A stretch of 64,000 bases of DNA, from positions 122,514 to 186,513 of the forward strand of contig NZ_FWXD01000007.1 in assembly GCF_900176275.1 (NCBI RefSeq). The letters are read 5' to 3'. Below are positions 44,904 to 53,630 of the stretch, piece after piece. Under the pieces are notes generated by a model that was not told the origin of the DNA, did no database searches, and saw only the letters and a list, made by a program, of their open reading frames with translations. How positions within the stretch are numbered: position 1 is the first letter of the stretch; each line of letters starts with the position of its first letter. A program made the translations under genes and the position numbers. Origin of the DNA: Andreprevotia lacus DSM 23236 (lineage in GTDB: Bacteria > Pseudomonadota > Gammaproteobacteria > Burkholderiales > Chitinibacteraceae).

Positions 44904-45944
44904 ATGCGCCGCCCAACACTGATTATTTGCACGCTGACTGCAGCAGTCTCGTTATTGCTGTCCCCGCTCAGCGTCGCTGCCGGCAAATCCCATCCTGCCA
45001 CCAGCAAAAAAACCGCCGCCGTACACAGCAGCAAAGCCGGCAAACAAGTTGCCAAGAGCACCGCTCACGGCAAGAAACTCGCCGCCAAGCCGCGTGGCGT
45101 GGTCACGCGCTCGGCCATCGCCAATGCACGCCACAGCGTGCACGTGGCCAAGGCTTCGACCCTGCCGAGCACACTGGATAACCCCGGCGTGCAGTCGTCG
45201 GGCGTGCTGGTGCTGAACGAAACCAGCGGCGAGGTGATCTACGAAAAGAACGCCGACAACGTCACCCCGATTGCCTCCATCACCAAGCTGATGACGGCGA
45301 TGGTGACGCTGGACGCGCATCTGCCGATGAACCAGCTGATCACCATCGAGGATGACGATACCGACACCCTCAAGGGCACCAGCTCGCGCCTGACCGTCGG
45401 CACCACGCTGACCCGCGCCGAGGTACTGCTGCTGGCACTGATGTCATCGGAAAACCGCGCCGCTGCCGCACTGTCGCGCACCTACCCCGGTGGCCGCGAA
45501 CTGTTCATCCGCAAGATGAACGAAAAAGCCGGCCAGCTGGGCATGCGCAACACGCGTTTCTATGATTCGACCGGCCTGACACCGAACAATGTCTCCACCC
45601 CGCGCGATCTGGCGCTGATGGTGAAGGCCGCGCACACCTACGCGGAAATCCACCACTTCACCACGTCGAGCGAATACACCTTCATCTCCAGCGCCACCGG
45701 CCGTGAGCTGACCTTCCGCAACACCAACCCGCTGGTGAAGGATGACGACTGGCAGATCGGCGTATCCAAGACCGGTTTCATCAACGAAGCCGGCCGCTGC
45801 CTGGTGATGCAGGCCACCATCGACGACACCCCGGTGGTAATGATCCTGCTCGACTCCAACGGCAAGTACACCCGCATTGGCGATGCCACCCGCGTGCGCA
45901 AATGGCTGGAAAGCAGCCCGGTGGCCAAGTTGAAGGCCGGTTGA
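44904..45944 (+). CDS. pbpG: D-alanyl-D-alanine endopeptidase (PBP7/8 type)
   Basis: A 346-aa periplasmic serine peptidase of family S11. The signal peptide is at 1-25, then a Lys/Ala-rich basic stretch (28-85) that may bind the murein or act as a linker. The catalytic motifs are SITK (about 128-131), SEN (about 186-188) and KTG (about 290-292), all intact. It probably cuts D-Ala-mDAP cross-links. The CGGAGG site is 8 bases before the ATG. The 264 bases upstream (44640-44903) are AT-rich with no clear promoter. Confidence 0.92.
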   Translation: MRRPTLIICTLTAAVSLLLSPLSVAAGKSHPATSKKTAAVHSSKAGKQVAKSTAHGKKLAAKPRGVVTRSAIANARHSVHVAKASTLPSTLDNPGVQSSGVLVLNETSGEVIYEKNADNVTPIASITKLMTAMVTLDAHLPMNQLITIEDDDTDTLKGTSSRLTVGTTLTRAEVLLLALMSSENRAAAALSRTYPGGRELFIRKMNEKAGQLGMRNTRFYDSTGLTPNNVSTPRDLALMVKAAHTYAEIHHFTTSSEYTFISSATGRELTFRNTNPLVKDDDWQIGVSKTGFINEAGRCLVMQATIDDTPVVMILLDSNGKYTRIGDATRVRKWLESSPVAKLKAG

Positions 45945-45962
45945 TCCTGCGGTTCACGCCAA

Positions 45963-45994
45963 AAAAAACGCCCGGTTCAACCGGGCGTTTTTTA
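45963..45994. terminator. Bidirectional rho-independent terminator
   Basis: A near-perfect stem (AAAAAACGCCCGGT with ACCGGGCGTTTTTT) around a 3-base loop lies between pbpG and the converging trxC. A and T runs flank both sides. Confidence 0.93.
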
Positions 45995-46012
45995 TTTGGT
46001 GCAGTGACTGAT

Positions 46013-46438
46013 TCAGTCCACAAACCCCATCACCCACGCCTTGAACTGGCCGGACGACATGGCGCCGTTCAGGCGCTCGATCTGCTGGCCGCGATCAAAG
46101 GCGATCAGCGTAGGAATGCTGCGGATCTGGAATTGCGCGCCCAGCGCCTGCTCGGCGTCCGTGTCCACCTTGATGAAGATGGCTTTTTTGCCGAAGTATT
46201 CCGCAGCCGACGCGAACGACGGCGCAAACACCTGGCAGGGGCCGCACCAGGTGGCCCAGAAGTCGATGATTACCGGCACGCTGGCATGCTTGATGATTTC
46301 CGGCACGTTCTCCGTTGTACCGACCAGCGGCTTGCCGCTCAGCAGCGGCTCGTGACAGGCGCCGCAATTGGGGGCTTCTTTCAGGCGGGGGGCTTCCAGC
46401 CGGTTGCCAGCTTGGCAATGAGGGCAGGCAATGATCAT
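46013..46438 (-). CDS. trxC: Thioredoxin 2 with N-terminal zinc ribbon
   Basis: A 141-aa thiol-disulfide reductant. Two CxxC pairs (Cys5/Cys8 and Cys25/Cys28) form a zinc-binding ribbon, followed by a thioredoxin domain with the active site WCGPC (Cys65/Cys68). The cis-Pro in RSIPTLI is present. The start overlaps the stop of the MBL gene (ATGA), so the pair is co-translated. Its position suggests it reduces persulfides or disulfides generated in sulfur stress. Confidence 0.95.
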   Translation of the reverse strand: MIIACPHCQAGNRLEAPRLKEAPNCGACHEPLLSGKPLVGTTENVPEIIKHASVPVIIDFWATWCGPCQVFAPSFASAAEYFGKKAIFIKVDTDAEQALGAQFQIRSIPTLIAFDRGQQIERLNGAMSSGQFKAWVMGFVD

Positions 46439-47313
46439 GACAATTCCTTTCCAACCGCATTGAGCGGGATTTTCAGATAGCGCGTGCCGTTGTCGTCCGG
46501 CTCGGGCAGATGGCCGGCCCGAATGTTGACCTGCAGCGACGGCAGAATCAAGACCGGCATGTCCAGCGTGGCATCACGCGCCTGGCGCATGGCAATGAAG
46601 TCGGCACGGCGGGTGGCCGCGTTCAGGTGGATGTTGCCGGCTTTTTGCGCGGCAATGCTCGATTCGGCCTGCACCATGCTGCGCCCGGCAGGCAGGTAGT
46701 CATGGCAGGCAAAGAAGCGCGTGCTGTCGGGCAATGCGTACAGCTTTTGCACCGAATCGTAGAGCGCGCCGACATCGCCGCCAGGGAAGTCGCAGCGCGC
46801 GCTGCCCACATCGGGCGGAAACAGCGTATCGCCGGCAAATAGTGCATCGCCAACCAGATAGGCAACGTCGGCCGGCGTGTGGCCGGGCACGAACAGCGCG
46901 CGCGCCTGCATGCTGCCGATCTGGAACACCTCGTCTTCATCGAACAGCACATCGAACTGGCGGCCATCGGCGCTGAAGCTGCCGTCCAACCCGTAAAGTT
47001 TCTTGAATACCTGCTGCACCAGCGTGATGTGCTTGCCGATGGCAATGCGCCCGCCCAGTTCGCCCTGCAGCCAGGCAGCGGCCGACAGATGATCGGCATG
47101 GGCGTGTGTCTCCAGTATCCAGTCCAGCGTCAGCTGTTGCTGGCGCACGAAGTCGGCCAGTTGCTGCGCCGAGCGGGAGCCGGTGCGGCCAGACTTGGGG
47201 TCATAGTCCAGCACCGGGTCGATGATGGCTGCATGGCCACCGGCCTGCTCATACACCACGTAGCTGAAGGTGGAAGTACGCGGATCGAAAAAGGTCTGGA
47301 CCTTGGGCTGCAT
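46435..47313 (-). CDS. MBL-fold persulfide-dioxygenase-like hydrolase (Blh type)
   Basis: A 292-aa metallo-beta-lactamase-fold enzyme. The metal motif is THAHADH (69-75), and FVPGHTPADVAYLVGDALFAGDTLF is typical of the ETHE1/Blh family. It has about 50 extra C-terminal residues. Blh enzymes oxidise glutathione persulfide or act with sulfide oxidation. The ATG at 47313 has AGGAGG 5 bases upstream. It lies divergent to an ArsR regulator with an AT-rich palindrome between them, the layout of the BigR operon. Confidence 0.9.
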   Translation of the reverse strand: MQPKVQTFFDPRTSTFSYVVYEQAGGHAAIIDPVLDYDPKSGRTGSRSAQQLADFVRQQQLTLDWILETHAHADHLSAAAWLQGELGGRIAIGKHITLVQQVFKKLYGLDGSFSADGRQFDVLFDEDEVFQIGSMQARALFVPGHTPADVAYLVGDALFAGDTLFPPDVGSARCDFPGGDVGALYDSVQKLYALPDSTRFFACHDYLPAGRSMVQAESSIAAQKAGNIHLNAATRRADFIAMRQARDATLDMPVLILPSLQVNIRAGHLPEPDDNGTRYLKIPLNAVGKELS

Positions 47314-47339
47314 GACGGCCTCCTGATAATGTATTTGCA

Positions 47340-47365
47340 AATATTATATTTTTTAATATATTATT
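47340..47365. promoter_or_regulatory. Probable operator of the ArsR/BigR-like regulator
   Basis: AATATTATATT (47340-47350) and AATATATTATT (47355-47365) form an inverted repeat matching 10 of 11 bases with a TTTT centre. It lies between the divergent MBL and regulator genes. BigR and SqrR bind AT-rich palindromes of this type, so it probably represses both directions. Confidence 0.65.
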
Positions 47366-47396
47366 TCAAGCGTACCTGTTTCATGTGTTCAATACC

Positions 47397-47732
47397 ATGC
47401 TCAACACCACGCAACTTGAACAGCTTCGCCAGGCTGCCGGCAATGCCAGCGGCCTGATGAAGGTGCTTGCCAATCCTGATCGACTGCTGCTGCTGTGCCA
47501 GCTGGTCGATGGCGAACTCTGCGTATCTGATTTCGAGGCCCGCACCGGCATCACTCAGCCCACCTTGTCGCAGCAACTGGGCGTGCTGCGCAACGAAGGG
47601 CTGGTCGAGACCCGCCGCGACGGCAAGCGCATTTTCTATCGTCTTGCCAGCGACAATGTGCTGCGCGTCCTGCGCGTGCTGTATGAGATTTATTGCCCAG
47701 CGCCCGATGCGGCGCAATCCGACTCGCATTGA
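47397..47732 (+). CDS. ArsR-family redox regulator (BigR/SqrR-like)
   Basis: A 111-aa winged-helix repressor: DNA-binding helix ITQPTLSQQLGVLRNEGLV (about 52-70), wing RRDGKRIFYRL. Two Cys lie 66 residues apart (Cys34 in LLLLCQL and Cys100 in EIYC), the same separation as the sulfide/persulfide-sensing pair of SqrR and BigR; a third, Cys42, is also present. Oxidation to a polysulfide link would release DNA. The start is ATG at 47397 or GTG at 47385, neither with a strong ribosome site. It leads the YeeE-DUF6691-SulP genes. Confidence 0.9.
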   Translation: MLNTTQLEQLRQAAGNASGLMKVLANPDRLLLLCQLVDGELCVSDFEARTGITQPTLSQQLGVLRNEGLVETRRDGKRIFYRLASDNVLRVLRVLYEIYCPAPDAAQSDSH

Positions 47733-47743
47733 GGGAGCAAACA

Positions 47744-48181
47744 ATGCAAATAGACTGGTTTCACTTCACCCCCTGGACCGCCTTGGGCGGCGGCGCACTG
47801 ATCGGCCTGTCGGCCGGCCTGTTCGCACTGCTGGCTGGGCGTATTGCCGGCATCAGCGGCATTCTGGGCGGCCTGTTCACGCTGGATGGCTGGCAAAGCG
47901 CGCAGCGCTGGCGGCTGATGTTCGTGCTGGGCATGGCGCTGGCAGCCGGGCTGTATCTGCTGCGCTTTCCCAGCCCGGACTTCGCCCTGTCGGCCAGCCC
48001 GGTACTGAGCATCGTTGCCGGTCTGCTGGTCGGTGTCGGCACGCGCTATGCACAGGGCTGCACCAGCGGCCACGGCGTGTGCGGCTTGTCGCGGCTGTCG
48101 CTGCGTTCGCTGGCAGCCGTACTCAGCTTCATGGGAGCCGGTTTCATCACCGTATTCGTACTGCGCCACGTACTGGCCTGA
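47744..48181 (+). CDS. YeeE/YedE-like sulfur compound channel, first subunit
   Basis: A 145-aa membrane protein with about four helices. The Cys-containing pore signature QGCTSGHGVCG (about 104-114) is typical of YeeE/YedE proteins that take up thiosulfate and related sulfur compounds. It is half the size of YeeE, so it pairs with the next gene as in PmpA/PmpB. GGGAG stands 7 bases upstream of the ATG. Control by the adjacent redox regulator is likely. Confidence 0.88.
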   Translation: MQIDWFHFTPWTALGGGALIGLSAGLFALLAGRIAGISGILGGLFTLDGWQSAQRWRLMFVLGMALAAGLYLLRFPSPDFALSASPVLSIVAGLLVGVGTRYAQGCTSGHGVCGLSRLSLRSLAAVLSFMGAGFITVFVLRHVLA

Positions 48182-48190
48182 GGACTGATC

Positions 48191-48601
48191 ATGCGTAATC
48201 TGATTGCATTGCTGGCCGGCCTGCTGTTTGGCCTTGGCCTGATCGTGTCCGGCATGGCCAACCCGGCCAAGGTGCAGGGCTTTCTTGATCTGGCCGGTTA
48301 TTGGGACCCCAGCCTTGCGCTGGTGATGGCCGGCGCCATCGGCGTGGCCACGCCCTTGTTCTGGCTGGCGCGCCGCCGCAGCCAGACGGTGCTGACACAC
48401 GAGCCCATGCAGCTGCCCGCCAACACCACCATAGACCGCAAGCTGCTGCTGGGCAGCGCCGCCTTCGGCATCGGCTGGGGGCTGGCCGGCATCTGCCCCG
48501 GCCCGGCGCTGGTCGCCATCGCGCTGGGCAAGCACAGCGTGCTGCCCTTTCTGCTGGCCATGCTGGCCGGCATGCTGATCCACACCCGCCTGCAACGATG
48601 A
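48191..48601 (+). CDS. DUF6691/YeeE-like second subunit
   Basis: A 136-aa membrane protein with about four helices, containing GMANPAKVQGFLD (21-33) and a second Cys signature GICPGPAL (about 99-106). These are the complementary half motifs of YeeE. It lies 9 bases after the first subunit and overlaps the SulP start by 4 bases, so all three are coupled. Confidence 0.88.
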   Translation: MRNLIALLAGLLFGLGLIVSGMANPAKVQGFLDLAGYWDPSLALVMAGAIGVATPLFWLARRRSQTVLTHEPMQLPANTTIDRKLLLGSAAFGIGWGLAGICPGPALVAIALGKHSVLPFLLAMLAGMLIHTRLQR

Positions 48602-50244
48602 ACACGCTGCGGCAGTTGCTGCCACGCCTGCTGCCCATTGCGGGCTGGCTGCCACGCTATACCGTGCAGCGCTTCGGTGCCGATCTGGCCGCCAGCGTGG
48701 TGGTGGCCGTGCTGTTGATCCCGCAAAGCGTTGCGTATGCGCTGATTGCCGGCCTGCCGCCACAAGCCGGCCTGTATGCCAGCACCCTGCCCTTGCTGGT
48801 GTACGCGCTGTTGGGCAGCAGCATGACCCAATCGGTCGGGCCGATGGCGCTGACTTCCTTGATGACGGCCAGCGCCATCGCGCCGCTGATCGCAAGCGGC
48901 ATGACGCCACAGGCCGCAGCAGCGGCACTGGCGCTGATTTCCGGCGCCGCCTTGCTCGGCTTTGGGCTGCTGCGGCTGGGTTTCCTCACCCACTTCCTGT
49001 CGCTGCCGGTGGTGTCCGGCTTTACCAGCGGCACGGCGCTGTTGATCGCGGCCGGGCAATGGCACACGCTGTTTGCCGATGCAGCCAGCTTCGGGGTGAT
49101 CGCGCTGGCGCTACTGGTATTCAGCAGCGACGGCCTGCCACGTTTGCTGCCCGGCGGCCGCAGCAGCTGGCTGCTGGCCCGCGCTGCGCCATTGCTCGCG
49201 CTGATCCTGCTGACGGTCTGGGCCGCGTGGCACGGCGGCATCAGCACACTGGGCAGCCTGCCCGCCGGCCTGCCGGGCTGGCAGTGGCCGGCAGTCACGC
49301 TGGAACAGGCGCGCAGTATGCTGCTGCCCGCGATGCTGGTCGGCCTGGTGGGCTTTCTGCAAAGCATCACCATTGCCCAGACGCTGGCGCTGCAGCGGCA
49401 GGAAACCTTGCAGCCCGATCAGGAGCTGATCGCGCTGGGCGCCAGCAATATCGCTGCCGCCTGTGTCGGCGGGCTGCCGGTCAGCGGCGGTTTTTCACGC
49501 ACTGCGGTGAACGCGCAGGCCGGTGCACAAACGCCGCTGGCCGGTGTGATGACGGCGGGCTGGATCATGCTGGCCGCACTGTGGCTGGGTCAATGGCTGG
49601 CGCTGATCCCCAAGGCGGCACTGGCCGCTACCATCATGCTGGCAGCGTTCAAGCTGCTGGATTGGCGCATGCTGCGCGCAACCTGGCAGTTCAGCCGGCG
49701 TGACGTGGCTGCGCTGGTCGGCACCCTGCTGGCAACGGTGCTGCTGGGCGCGGTTGAAGGGGTAGCAATCGGCGTGCTGCTGTCGCTGGCCTTGTTCATT
49801 TATCGCACCAGCCGGCCGCAGGTGGTGCAACTGGGGCGGCTGCCGGGTAGCGAACACTTCCGCAACGTCAGGCTTTACGAGGTGGAAACCCACCCAGGCG
49901 TGCTGCTGGTGCGCATCGACGAACAACTGTATTTCGGCAATACCCGCCATATCGAAAGCGCGCTGACCGCGCTGTTGGCCGAACACGGTGACGTGCGCGA
50001 CCTGGTACTGGTGCTCTCTGCCGTCAACGATGTCGATTTCAGCGGGGCCGACTGGCTGATGCGCCTGCAGCCCATCCTGCGCACGCGCGGCATACGCATC
50101 CACCTTGCCGAGGTCAAAGCCCGGGTGCGCAAGCAGCTGGAGCGCGGCCACGTGCTGCAGGCGCTGGATGGCGAGGTCTTTCTCAGCAGCCACCAGGCAT
50201 TCTGCACGCTGGCCACCGGACATACGCCGGACTACGAAATCTGA
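48598..50244 (+). CDS. SulP-family anion transporter with STAS domain
   Basis: A 548-aa transporter with 10-14 helices: IPQSVAYALIAGLPPQAGLYAS (about 41-62) and SVGPMAL are the SulP signature, and GGLPVSGGFSRTAVN (about 296-310) is the conserved central motif. A C-terminal STAS domain (about 440-540) follows. It should move sulfate or a related oxyanion, in keeping with the sulfur genes before it. The ATG at 48598 overlaps the previous stop. Confidence 0.92.
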   Translation: MNTLRQLLPRLLPIAGWLPRYTVQRFGADLAASVVVAVLLIPQSVAYALIAGLPPQAGLYASTLPLLVYALLGSSMTQSVGPMALTSLMTASAIAPLIASGMTPQAAAAALALISGAALLGFGLLRLGFLTHFLSLPVVSGFTSGTALLIAAGQWHTLFADAASFGVIALALLVFSSDGLPRLLPGGRSSWLLARAAPLLALILLTVWAAWHGGISTLGSLPAGLPGWQWPAVTLEQARSMLLPAMLVGLVGFLQSITIAQTLALQRQETLQPDQELIALGASNIAAACVGGLPVSGGFSRTAVNAQAGAQTPLAGVMTAGWIMLAALWLGQWLALIPKAALAATIMLAAFKLLDWRMLRATWQFSRRDVAALVGTLLATVLLGAVEGVAIGVLLSLALFIYRTSRPQVVQLGRLPGSEHFRNVRLYEVETHPGVLLVRIDEQLYFGNTRHIESALTALLAEHGDVRDLVLVLSAVNDVDFSGADWLMRLQPILRTRGIRIHLAEVKARVRKQLERGHVLQALDGEVFLSSHQAFCTLATGHTPDYEI

Positions 50245-50256
50245 GCCAGGGCGGCA

Positions 50257-50781
50257 TCAAGCCACGTCGGAGGCCGCCCCGCCCACCGGCTTGATGTGGG
50301 CCAGTCTGCGTGCCGCAGCGGCAAGCAGGCTGCGCGCATACAACCGGTGGAAACCGGACAGCAAGTAAAACGGCAAGCCCATGCGGCCGTTGCGGCCCGG
50401 CACCACGGCCGAACCGAACAGCAGCACGGTGGACGATACCGGCAGATCGGTCGCCGGCATCACCTTGAACCATGAGCGCGTTCTACCCGCCGCCACCAGC
50501 AGCTCATCGGCTGTTCGGCCTTCCACGCGCCAGGCCGAGAAGGTTTGCACTGCCCCTTGTGCCAGCGCGGCAGCATCGGCATCGCTGGCCGGCAAACCAA
50601 GTGCGCGCGCCAGCAACCAGCGCTCCAGCTTGAACAGGCCGGAGGTGTAAAAGGATTCGACAAACTGCGCCAACGACGTGCTGCCCGGCAGGGTGACGCA
50701 ATAGCAATCGGTGTAGCCCGGCTGGCTGGCATAACTGCCCAGCAAGGTGTTGGATGGGAGTCTGCAGCGCATGACCGACAT
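50257..50781 (-). CDS. Hypothetical protein (174 aa)
   Basis: A 174-aa soluble protein I do not recognise with certainty. It has an N-terminal SYASQPGYTDCYCVTLPG, a central helical region (FYTSGLFKLERWLL), and a strand-rich part with TRSWFKV and STVLLFGSAVV. It has no signal or membrane segment. The ATG at 50781 has GGAATC upstream. It is a stand-alone gene converging on the SulP gene, with a 12-base gap. Confidence 0.65.
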   Translation of the reverse strand: MSVMRCRLPSNTLLGSYASQPGYTDCYCVTLPGSTSLAQFVESFYTSGLFKLERWLLARALGLPASDADAAALAQGAVQTFSAWRVEGRTADELLVAAGRTRSWFKVMPATDLPVSSTVLLFGSAVVPGRNGRMGLPFYLLSGFHRLYARSLLAAAARRLAHIKPVGGAASDVA

Positions 50782-50825
50782 GATGATTCCAGCCCTATTG
50801 TTTGTGATCTGTAACGCGTATCCGC

Positions 50826-51374
50826 TCACGGGCCGCGCTGCGCTGGCGCAACATGGTCGGCGATGAGCACGCGTTGCGCGTCTGCCAGCCCGGCCAGCAG
50901 TGCCGTGCCGTCATCCGCCACGCGGAACAGCGCGTATTTGGCCTGCGCAAAGCGCCGCCCCTCGCCTTCGGCAAAAAAGTAGTCGTTACTGGGCAGGCGG
51001 GGGCTGCCGCCCACCCATTTGATGCGCACCATGATCTCGTCCGGCCGGGCATCCACCGCGCCGTTACCGACGCGGGTCAGTTGCGCCACGCCCTGCGGGT
51101 CCGGCTTGAAAAAGGCGCGCAGCACGTCGCCATCATCCGGCGACAGCCTGGGATTGATACCGGGTTGCCGCAATGTGTCTTCGATCTGTCTGATCGCCTG
51201 GTAATCCAGCGCCATATAGTCGCCCTGCATCAGCGAGCGCGGGTCGACCGGGCGCAGCGCCAGCAGCAGATCACGCCCGTGCGCCAGCGTGCGCTCATGC
51301 CGCTCCACCAGGCCATTCAACACCAGCAGCGTGAGTGCCGCAGTTGCGGCAAAGGCAATCAGGCGTGGCTGCAT
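50826..51374 (-). CDS. GDYXXLXY-domain protein
   Basis: A 182-aa protein with an N-terminal membrane helix (6-22) and the diagnostic motif GDYMALDY (51-58). The rest is a small periplasmic beta domain ending in a Pro-rich tail. Its function is unknown, but it always occurs with DUF2157 and DUF4401 genes. Its start overlaps the stop of the DUF4401 gene (ATGA). It is the last gene of this three-gene operon. Confidence 0.9.
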   Translation of the reverse strand: MQPRLIAFAATAALTLLVLNGLVERHERTLAHGRDLLLALRPVDPRSLMQGDYMALDYQAIRQIEDTLRQPGINPRLSPDDGDVLRAFFKPDPQGVAQLTRVGNGAVDARPDEIMVRIKWVGGSPRLPSNDYFFAEGEGRRFAQAKYALFRVADDGTALLAGLADAQRVLIADHVAPAQRGP

Positions 51375-52435
51375 CAGTCGCTCCGTCGCAACGCCAGCCA
51401 GCTGCCCAGCAGGATGGTCGCCAGCAGCAGCAGGCCCAGGCCCTTGTAAAGCAGCGGCCAGGCCATGCTGTAATAGAAATGGCCGAAGCCGAGTAGTGCA
51501 TTGGCTACGCCCAGCCCCAGCAGCAACGCCCGCCCCTGCGCCAGCCCCAGCCAGATCAACAGGCCGGACACCGCCATCGCGGGCGATAGCAGGCACAGCG
51601 GCGCCAGCAGCAGCAACGGCAACAGGGGGTGCGCCAGCTCCCGGTCGGCACGCAAGGTATCGGCCACTGCAAGAGCCAGCGGCAGCAGGGCCAGCAAGCG
51701 CACCAGCCAGTACCATGCCGGCCACAGCCCGCCAGCCAGCAGGATGCCGCGCCAAGCCCCCCCCATCATCCAGGCCTCCCAATCCTGCGTGGTGGCGACC
51801 GCTACGGCCAGCAAGGCCAGCCGGGTTGGCGCCCAGATGCTGGCCGGGCGCGGCTGGCGCGCCCACAACCACCACAAGCCCAGCCCGAACAGCACATTGC
51901 GCACCAGCGCAAACCAGACCGGCAACATGGTCGGTGCGACCGGATCGTCGTACCAGTCATGCCAGTACAGCGGCGACAGCCAGTACCAGATCACACCGAA
52001 CAGCGTGCCCGCGGCGATGAAGCGCAGCAAACCGTGGCTGGACATCGCAAACCCCCCTGCGGCCAGCACGAAGATCAGCAGGTCGACATGTTGGCGCGGC
52101 TCCAGGCCGATACCGATCAGCACCGCGCCGGCAATCGCCACCGGCACGGCAGCCTGATCGAGGAAAAACGATGCGCCTTGCCGCAGCACGAAGCCAGCCC
52201 CCGTCGCAAACAGCACGCCAACGATGATGAAGCCCGCCTGCGAATGCCCCATGGTGGCCGGCACCACGAATGCGGCCACCAACAGGATGGCGGCGATCCA
52301 GGCTGCAATGGTCTGCAGCACCATCACCGGCCAGGGCAGCGCAATATCCGGCGCTGGCGGGCTGGCGGTGGCAGACAAAGAACCGTCGGCCTGCAAACCG
52401 GCCACCACCTCGGACCACGCTGCAGGCTTATTCAT
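51374..52435 (-). CDS. DUF4401 membrane protein
   Basis: A 353-aa protein of about ten to eleven membrane helices, rich in Leu, Ala and Trp. It lacks catalytic motifs. DUF4401 is called from the context and hydrophobic pattern (WPVMVLQTIAAWIAAILLVA, and HGLLRF). It is made in a set with DUF2157 and the GDYXXLXY protein and overlaps both, which suggests a membrane complex of unknown role. Confidence 0.85.
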   Translation of the reverse strand: MNKPAAWSEVVAGLQADGSLSATASPPAPDIALPWPVMVLQTIAAWIAAILLVAAFVVPATMGHSQAGFIIVGVLFATGAGFVLRQGASFFLDQAAVPVAIAGAVLIGIGLEPRQHVDLLIFVLAAGGFAMSSHGLLRFIAAGTLFGVIWYWLSPLYWHDWYDDPVAPTMLPVWFALVRNVLFGLGLWWLWARQPRPASIWAPTRLALLAVAVATTQDWEAWMMGGAWRGILLAGGLWPAWYWLVRLLALLPLALAVADTLRADRELAHPLLPLLLLAPLCLLSPAMAVSGLLIWLGLAQGRALLLGLGVANALLGFGHFYYSMAWPLLYKGLGLLLLATILLGSWLALRRSD

Positions 52436-53468
52436 GCTGTGGCTCCGGCGTGACCTCGACTTGCCCGGCTTGATCCTGCCAGTGCCGGTGCAGCACGGTC
52501 AGCCACCAGCCTATGCCGCCAAGGCCAGCGACTGCATACGCGGCAATCAGCATCAGCAGGTCCTCGGCATGATGGCGCACGAACATCAATGCGATACCCA
52601 TGCTCCACGCAGAGAACAATGCCAGCGCCAGCACGAACAGATCCCGCCCGCGGAAATAGGCATAGGCGCCGCCACCGCCCGCGCACAGCAACCAGAGCAA
52701 CACGATCAAGGCATCGCGATCAAGAAGGGCTGGCCCCAGCACCCGTACATGTTCGCCCGCCGCCACCAGGCAGGCCGACAGGGTCAGCGGCACGCTGATG
52801 GCCAGCGCCAGCAAGCGCGGCAGCACGCGTGCGCGCCAATCATGCGCGCCACGCACGCAATATTCGGCAACGCACAGTGCCAGCACCCAAAACACGATCA
52901 ATGGCAGGTTGAAGCCATCAAACAGCCCGAACACGTGCAAGCCACGCTGCCACGGCCAACGCGGCGCAGACAGCACAATCGCACTTGAGGCCAGCGCGAT
53001 CCACAGCCCCCACAGGGGCATGGCGCGGCCCAGCAAAGCCCATGGCAGTGCCAACAAGGCCCACAAGGCAAACAGCTGCCATGCATCGGCCCCCGTCTGA
53101 TACGCCTGCCCGATCACGGCAAGGCAGATGCCGGTGGCGGTTGCCAGGGCGAACAAGGCCCAGCGGCCGCTCGGTGCATCGCTACGCTGCCCCCAGCTCA
53201 GCCACGCCCATGCCAGCAGTGCCAGCCAGCCGGCTTCCGCCACCGCGACACGCGCCAGACGCGGCCAGGTCAACCAGTTGGAAGCGAACACCATGACCGC
53301 CCCGGCCAAGAGGCTGAGCACGCCGGTGATCAGCAGCAAGCGCTCGACATGCACGCGCCAGCGGGCGGCATCAGGCATCAAGCCTAGTGCCAGCAAGGCC
53401 CGGCGATAGCCTGGCTCGTCCAGCTCGCGCCGGTCGCGCCAGTGGTCCAGTGTGGAGCGTGGGTGCAT
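52428..53468 (-). CDS. DUF2157 membrane protein
   Basis: A 346-aa protein. The N-terminal soluble part (1-40) is followed by about ten helices with SLLAGAVMVFASNW (about 52-65), the DUF2157 signature, and GQAYQTGADAWQLFALWALL near 122-141. It starts the operon and overlaps DUF4401 by 8 bases. No promoter boxes stand out upstream. Confidence 0.87.
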   Translation of the reverse strand: MHPRSTLDHWRDRRELDEPGYRRALLALGLMPDAARWRVHVERLLLITGVLSLLAGAVMVFASNWLTWPRLARVAVAEAGWLALLAWAWLSWGQRSDAPSGRWALFALATATGICLAVIGQAYQTGADAWQLFALWALLALPWALLGRAMPLWGLWIALASSAIVLSAPRWPWQRGLHVFGLFDGFNLPLIVFWVLALCVAEYCVRGAHDWRARVLPRLLALAISVPLTLSACLVAAGEHVRVLGPALLDRDALIVLLWLLCAGGGGAYAYFRGRDLFVLALALFSAWSMGIALMFVRHHAEDLLMLIAAYAVAGLGGIGWWLTVLHRHWQDQAGQVEVTPEPQHE

Positions 53469-53630
53469 GGGTGCCTATGACCTCAATGCAGTGTTGGGGG
53501 CGGCATGCACTGCCCCGTTGCAACAGGCGCAGTAAACCGTGCTTGAATCAAGTTAACGCACGTTTTGCCGCCGCGCTTGGGCAATTAGTCACAGTGCTGA
53601 TGTCATGCCAATATTGCCGCCACCAGATGC

